The notes under the pieces were generated by a model that worked only from the letters and a program-made list of their open reading frames with translations, was not told where the DNA came from and searched no databases. The position numbers and the translations under genes were made by a program. 64,000 nucleotides of DNA from contig JALOON010000060.1 of the NCBI GenBank assembly GCA_025454405.1, positions 1-64,000 on the forward strand, in the 5' to 3' direction. Below, one piece after another: positions 62,856 through 64,000 of this stretch; positions within the stretch are counted from its first letter, which is position 1; each line of letters starts with the position of its first letter. Origin of the DNA: Oscillatoriaceae cyanobacterium Prado104. GTDB lineage: Bacteria > Cyanobacteriota > Cyanobacteriia > Cyanobacteriales > Microcoleaceae.

Positions 62856-63012
62856 GGGGTGCGCTTCATCAACTTGAAATCTGCTTTAACTGTCAAACGA
62901 TTTTCGATTTTCGATTGGGGATTTTCGATTTTTGATTTCCGATTTTTAACTGTCAACTAAGAGGGCGGGCACGGGGGCAGGGCCCCTACCTGTCAACTGT
63001 CAACTGCTATAA

Positions 63013-64000
63013 CTACTTCGCAGCGGGCAAAGATAACTGAGGCGAAGCTTTACCATAGCTACCATTCTCAGGAATCGCAGCAGGTTCCTCAGCCAGCAAA
63101 AACTCGCGAATTAACCTAGTAACAGCCCTTTGCGCCAAACGACTGACTACCTGCTGCCCCATATTCTGCACCTCAGGTTTAATCAGCAATTGCGGCAGCA
63201 ACTGCAATACTTTCATCCCGTCAAAACCGGGCGTTGATTGCAAAATTCCCCAAATCCGTTTGATGTGTTCTAAATTTTTTTGTTCTGTTTCTGAAACTAC
63301 AGGTTGACTTGGCGTTACGCCAAACCATTCGCCAACTACTGCTTTGGCGTTCGCCAAGGCATTGTTCGAGATCGCGTCGATACTTTTGACTAATTCTGTC
63401 ACGATGCGATCGCGAATGAAATCCCCCCTCTCTGAAAACAAATACTCCAATGCTTGATTGAGAATCTTGCTGATATCGTAATCATCGCTCGATCGCGCGT
63501 TGTTCAGCAAGTTTTCCAAGCGGTTCCAGCGGAATTCTCCTTCTTTGAACAGCAGTTCTTTCAGGGATGTTCTCAATTCCGGTGCGGGGTCGCTCAACAA
63601 TCGTTTGGCTACGTAAGGATAGGCTTTACTGAGCACTTTGAATTCGGGATCGACGTTGATGGCGATACCTTCTAAAGTGACGAGCGATCGAATAATTAAA
63701 GCGTAGTATGCCGGAACTCGGAACGGATATTCATACATTACGGCCGAAAGTTCGTCGGTAATGCTTTTGAAATTGAGTTCGGCAACGCTGGCCCCCAAAG
63801 CATTGTTAAATACGCTCGCTAAAGCTGGAATAATTGGCGTTAAATCGGTATCCGGTGTCAAAAATTCTAATTTGACATAATCTTTTGCCAAGCCTTCAAA
63901 ATCGCGGTTCACCAAATGCACTACTGCTTCCAACAAACCGTATCTTTGATAGGGTTTCACTTCACTCATCATCCCGAAGTCGAGATAAGCTAGCTGACCG
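63013..64000 (-). CDS. ABC1/AarF-family kinase, C-terminal part (runs off the right edge)
   Basis: The frame is open from the right edge (GQLAYLDFGMMSEV, the catalytic DFG of the ABC1/UbiB family) to the stop at 63013. About 329 residues are in the window; the N-terminal half, with the A-rich loop and VAVKV-type motif, lies outside. The part seen continues with the helical C-terminal region of cyanobacterial ABC1 proteins (PDTDLTPIIPALASVF; AVMYEYPFRVPAYYALIIRSL; LEGIAINVDPEFKVLSKAYPY; LPQLLIKPEVQNMGQQVV). These atypical kinases are linked to quinone/isoprenoid metabolism in plastids and cyanobacteria. The window starts outside the gene. Confidence 0.85.
   Translation of the reverse strand, partial: GQLAYLDFGMMSEVKPYQRYGLLEAVVHLVNRDFEGLAKDYVKLEFLTPDTDLTPIIPALASVFNNALGASVAELNFKSITDELSAVMYEYPFRVPAYYALIIRSLVTLEGIAINVDPEFKVLSKAYPYVAKRLLSDPAPELRTSLKELLFKEGEFRWNRLENLLNNARSSDDYDISKILNQALEYLFSERGDFIRDRIVTELVKSIDAISNNALANAKAVVGEWFGVTPSQPVVSETEQKNLEHIKRIWGILQSTPGFDGMKVLQLLPQLLIKPEVQNMGQQVVSRLAQRAVTRLIREFLLAEEPAAIPENGSYGKASPQLSLPAAK

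Overview
The window reads as chromosome of a filamentous, non-heterocystous cyanobacterium (Microcoleus/Oscillatoria-like; genus is my inference). The octamer GCGATCGC (HIP1) is very frequent. There is a Rubisco activase with an RbcS-like tail, a complete min system, a Nat/Urt-type transporter set, a PEP-CTERM protein, TPR-CHAT and VIT/vWA proteins, Uma2 proteins, and many short tandem heptamer arrays and palindromic intergenic repeats.

Layout. 1-0.5 kb: tail of an IS630-type transposase and a doubtful ORF. 1.0-9.8 kb: the urea ABC transporter genes urtABCDE on the minus strand, started by a textbook NtcA promoter (9759-9801) but split between urtC and urtD by an AIM24-family gene and an opposing kinase-ankyrin gene. 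10.3 kb: tRNA-Ala(CGC). 10.6-13.6 kb: a large UPF0182 membrane protein. 14.2-17.1 kb: a run of small exported proteins, including two LprI-like paralogues and one frameshifted relic. 17-24.7 kb: Uma2 protein, TPR protein, small Ala/Pro/Lys-rich protein, lipase-like hydrolase and a 1203-residue TPR-CHAT protein. 25-32.6 kb: argD, rca, a VIT/vWA protein and a LivH-type permease. 32.8-36.7 kb: a PEP-CTERM protein and minCDE. 36.9-38.6 kb: an ADP-ribosylglycohydrolase and a KGG protein.

39-51.3 kb holds an odd pair (a small protein plus a PIN/LeuA-regulatory-domain fusion with an RTX-like N-terminus), a 1-kb repeat-filled spacer, and a 2760-residue RTX protein with an esterase-like N-terminal region. 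51.4-54.6 kb carries a protein with MACPF-like N-terminus and internalin-type LRRs next to an unrecognised exported or toxin-like partner.

54.9-60.7 kb is an accessory island: RelE/ParE-type and VapBC-type toxin-antitoxin modules, a TPR-fused rifampin ADP-ribosyltransferase (Arr) with a frameshift at its start, a nucleotidyltransferase-like protein, a second Uma2 protein, a DUF433 protein and a retropepsin-like protein. Two attC-like sites (55823-55911 and 57640-57726) lie exactly at gene ends here, so part of the island looks like an integron-type cassette array without an integrase in view. The same island is stitched together by recurring 45-110 bp repeats. The window closes with a small membrane protein, an exported vWA protein and the C-terminal part of an ABC1/AarF kinase running off the right edge.
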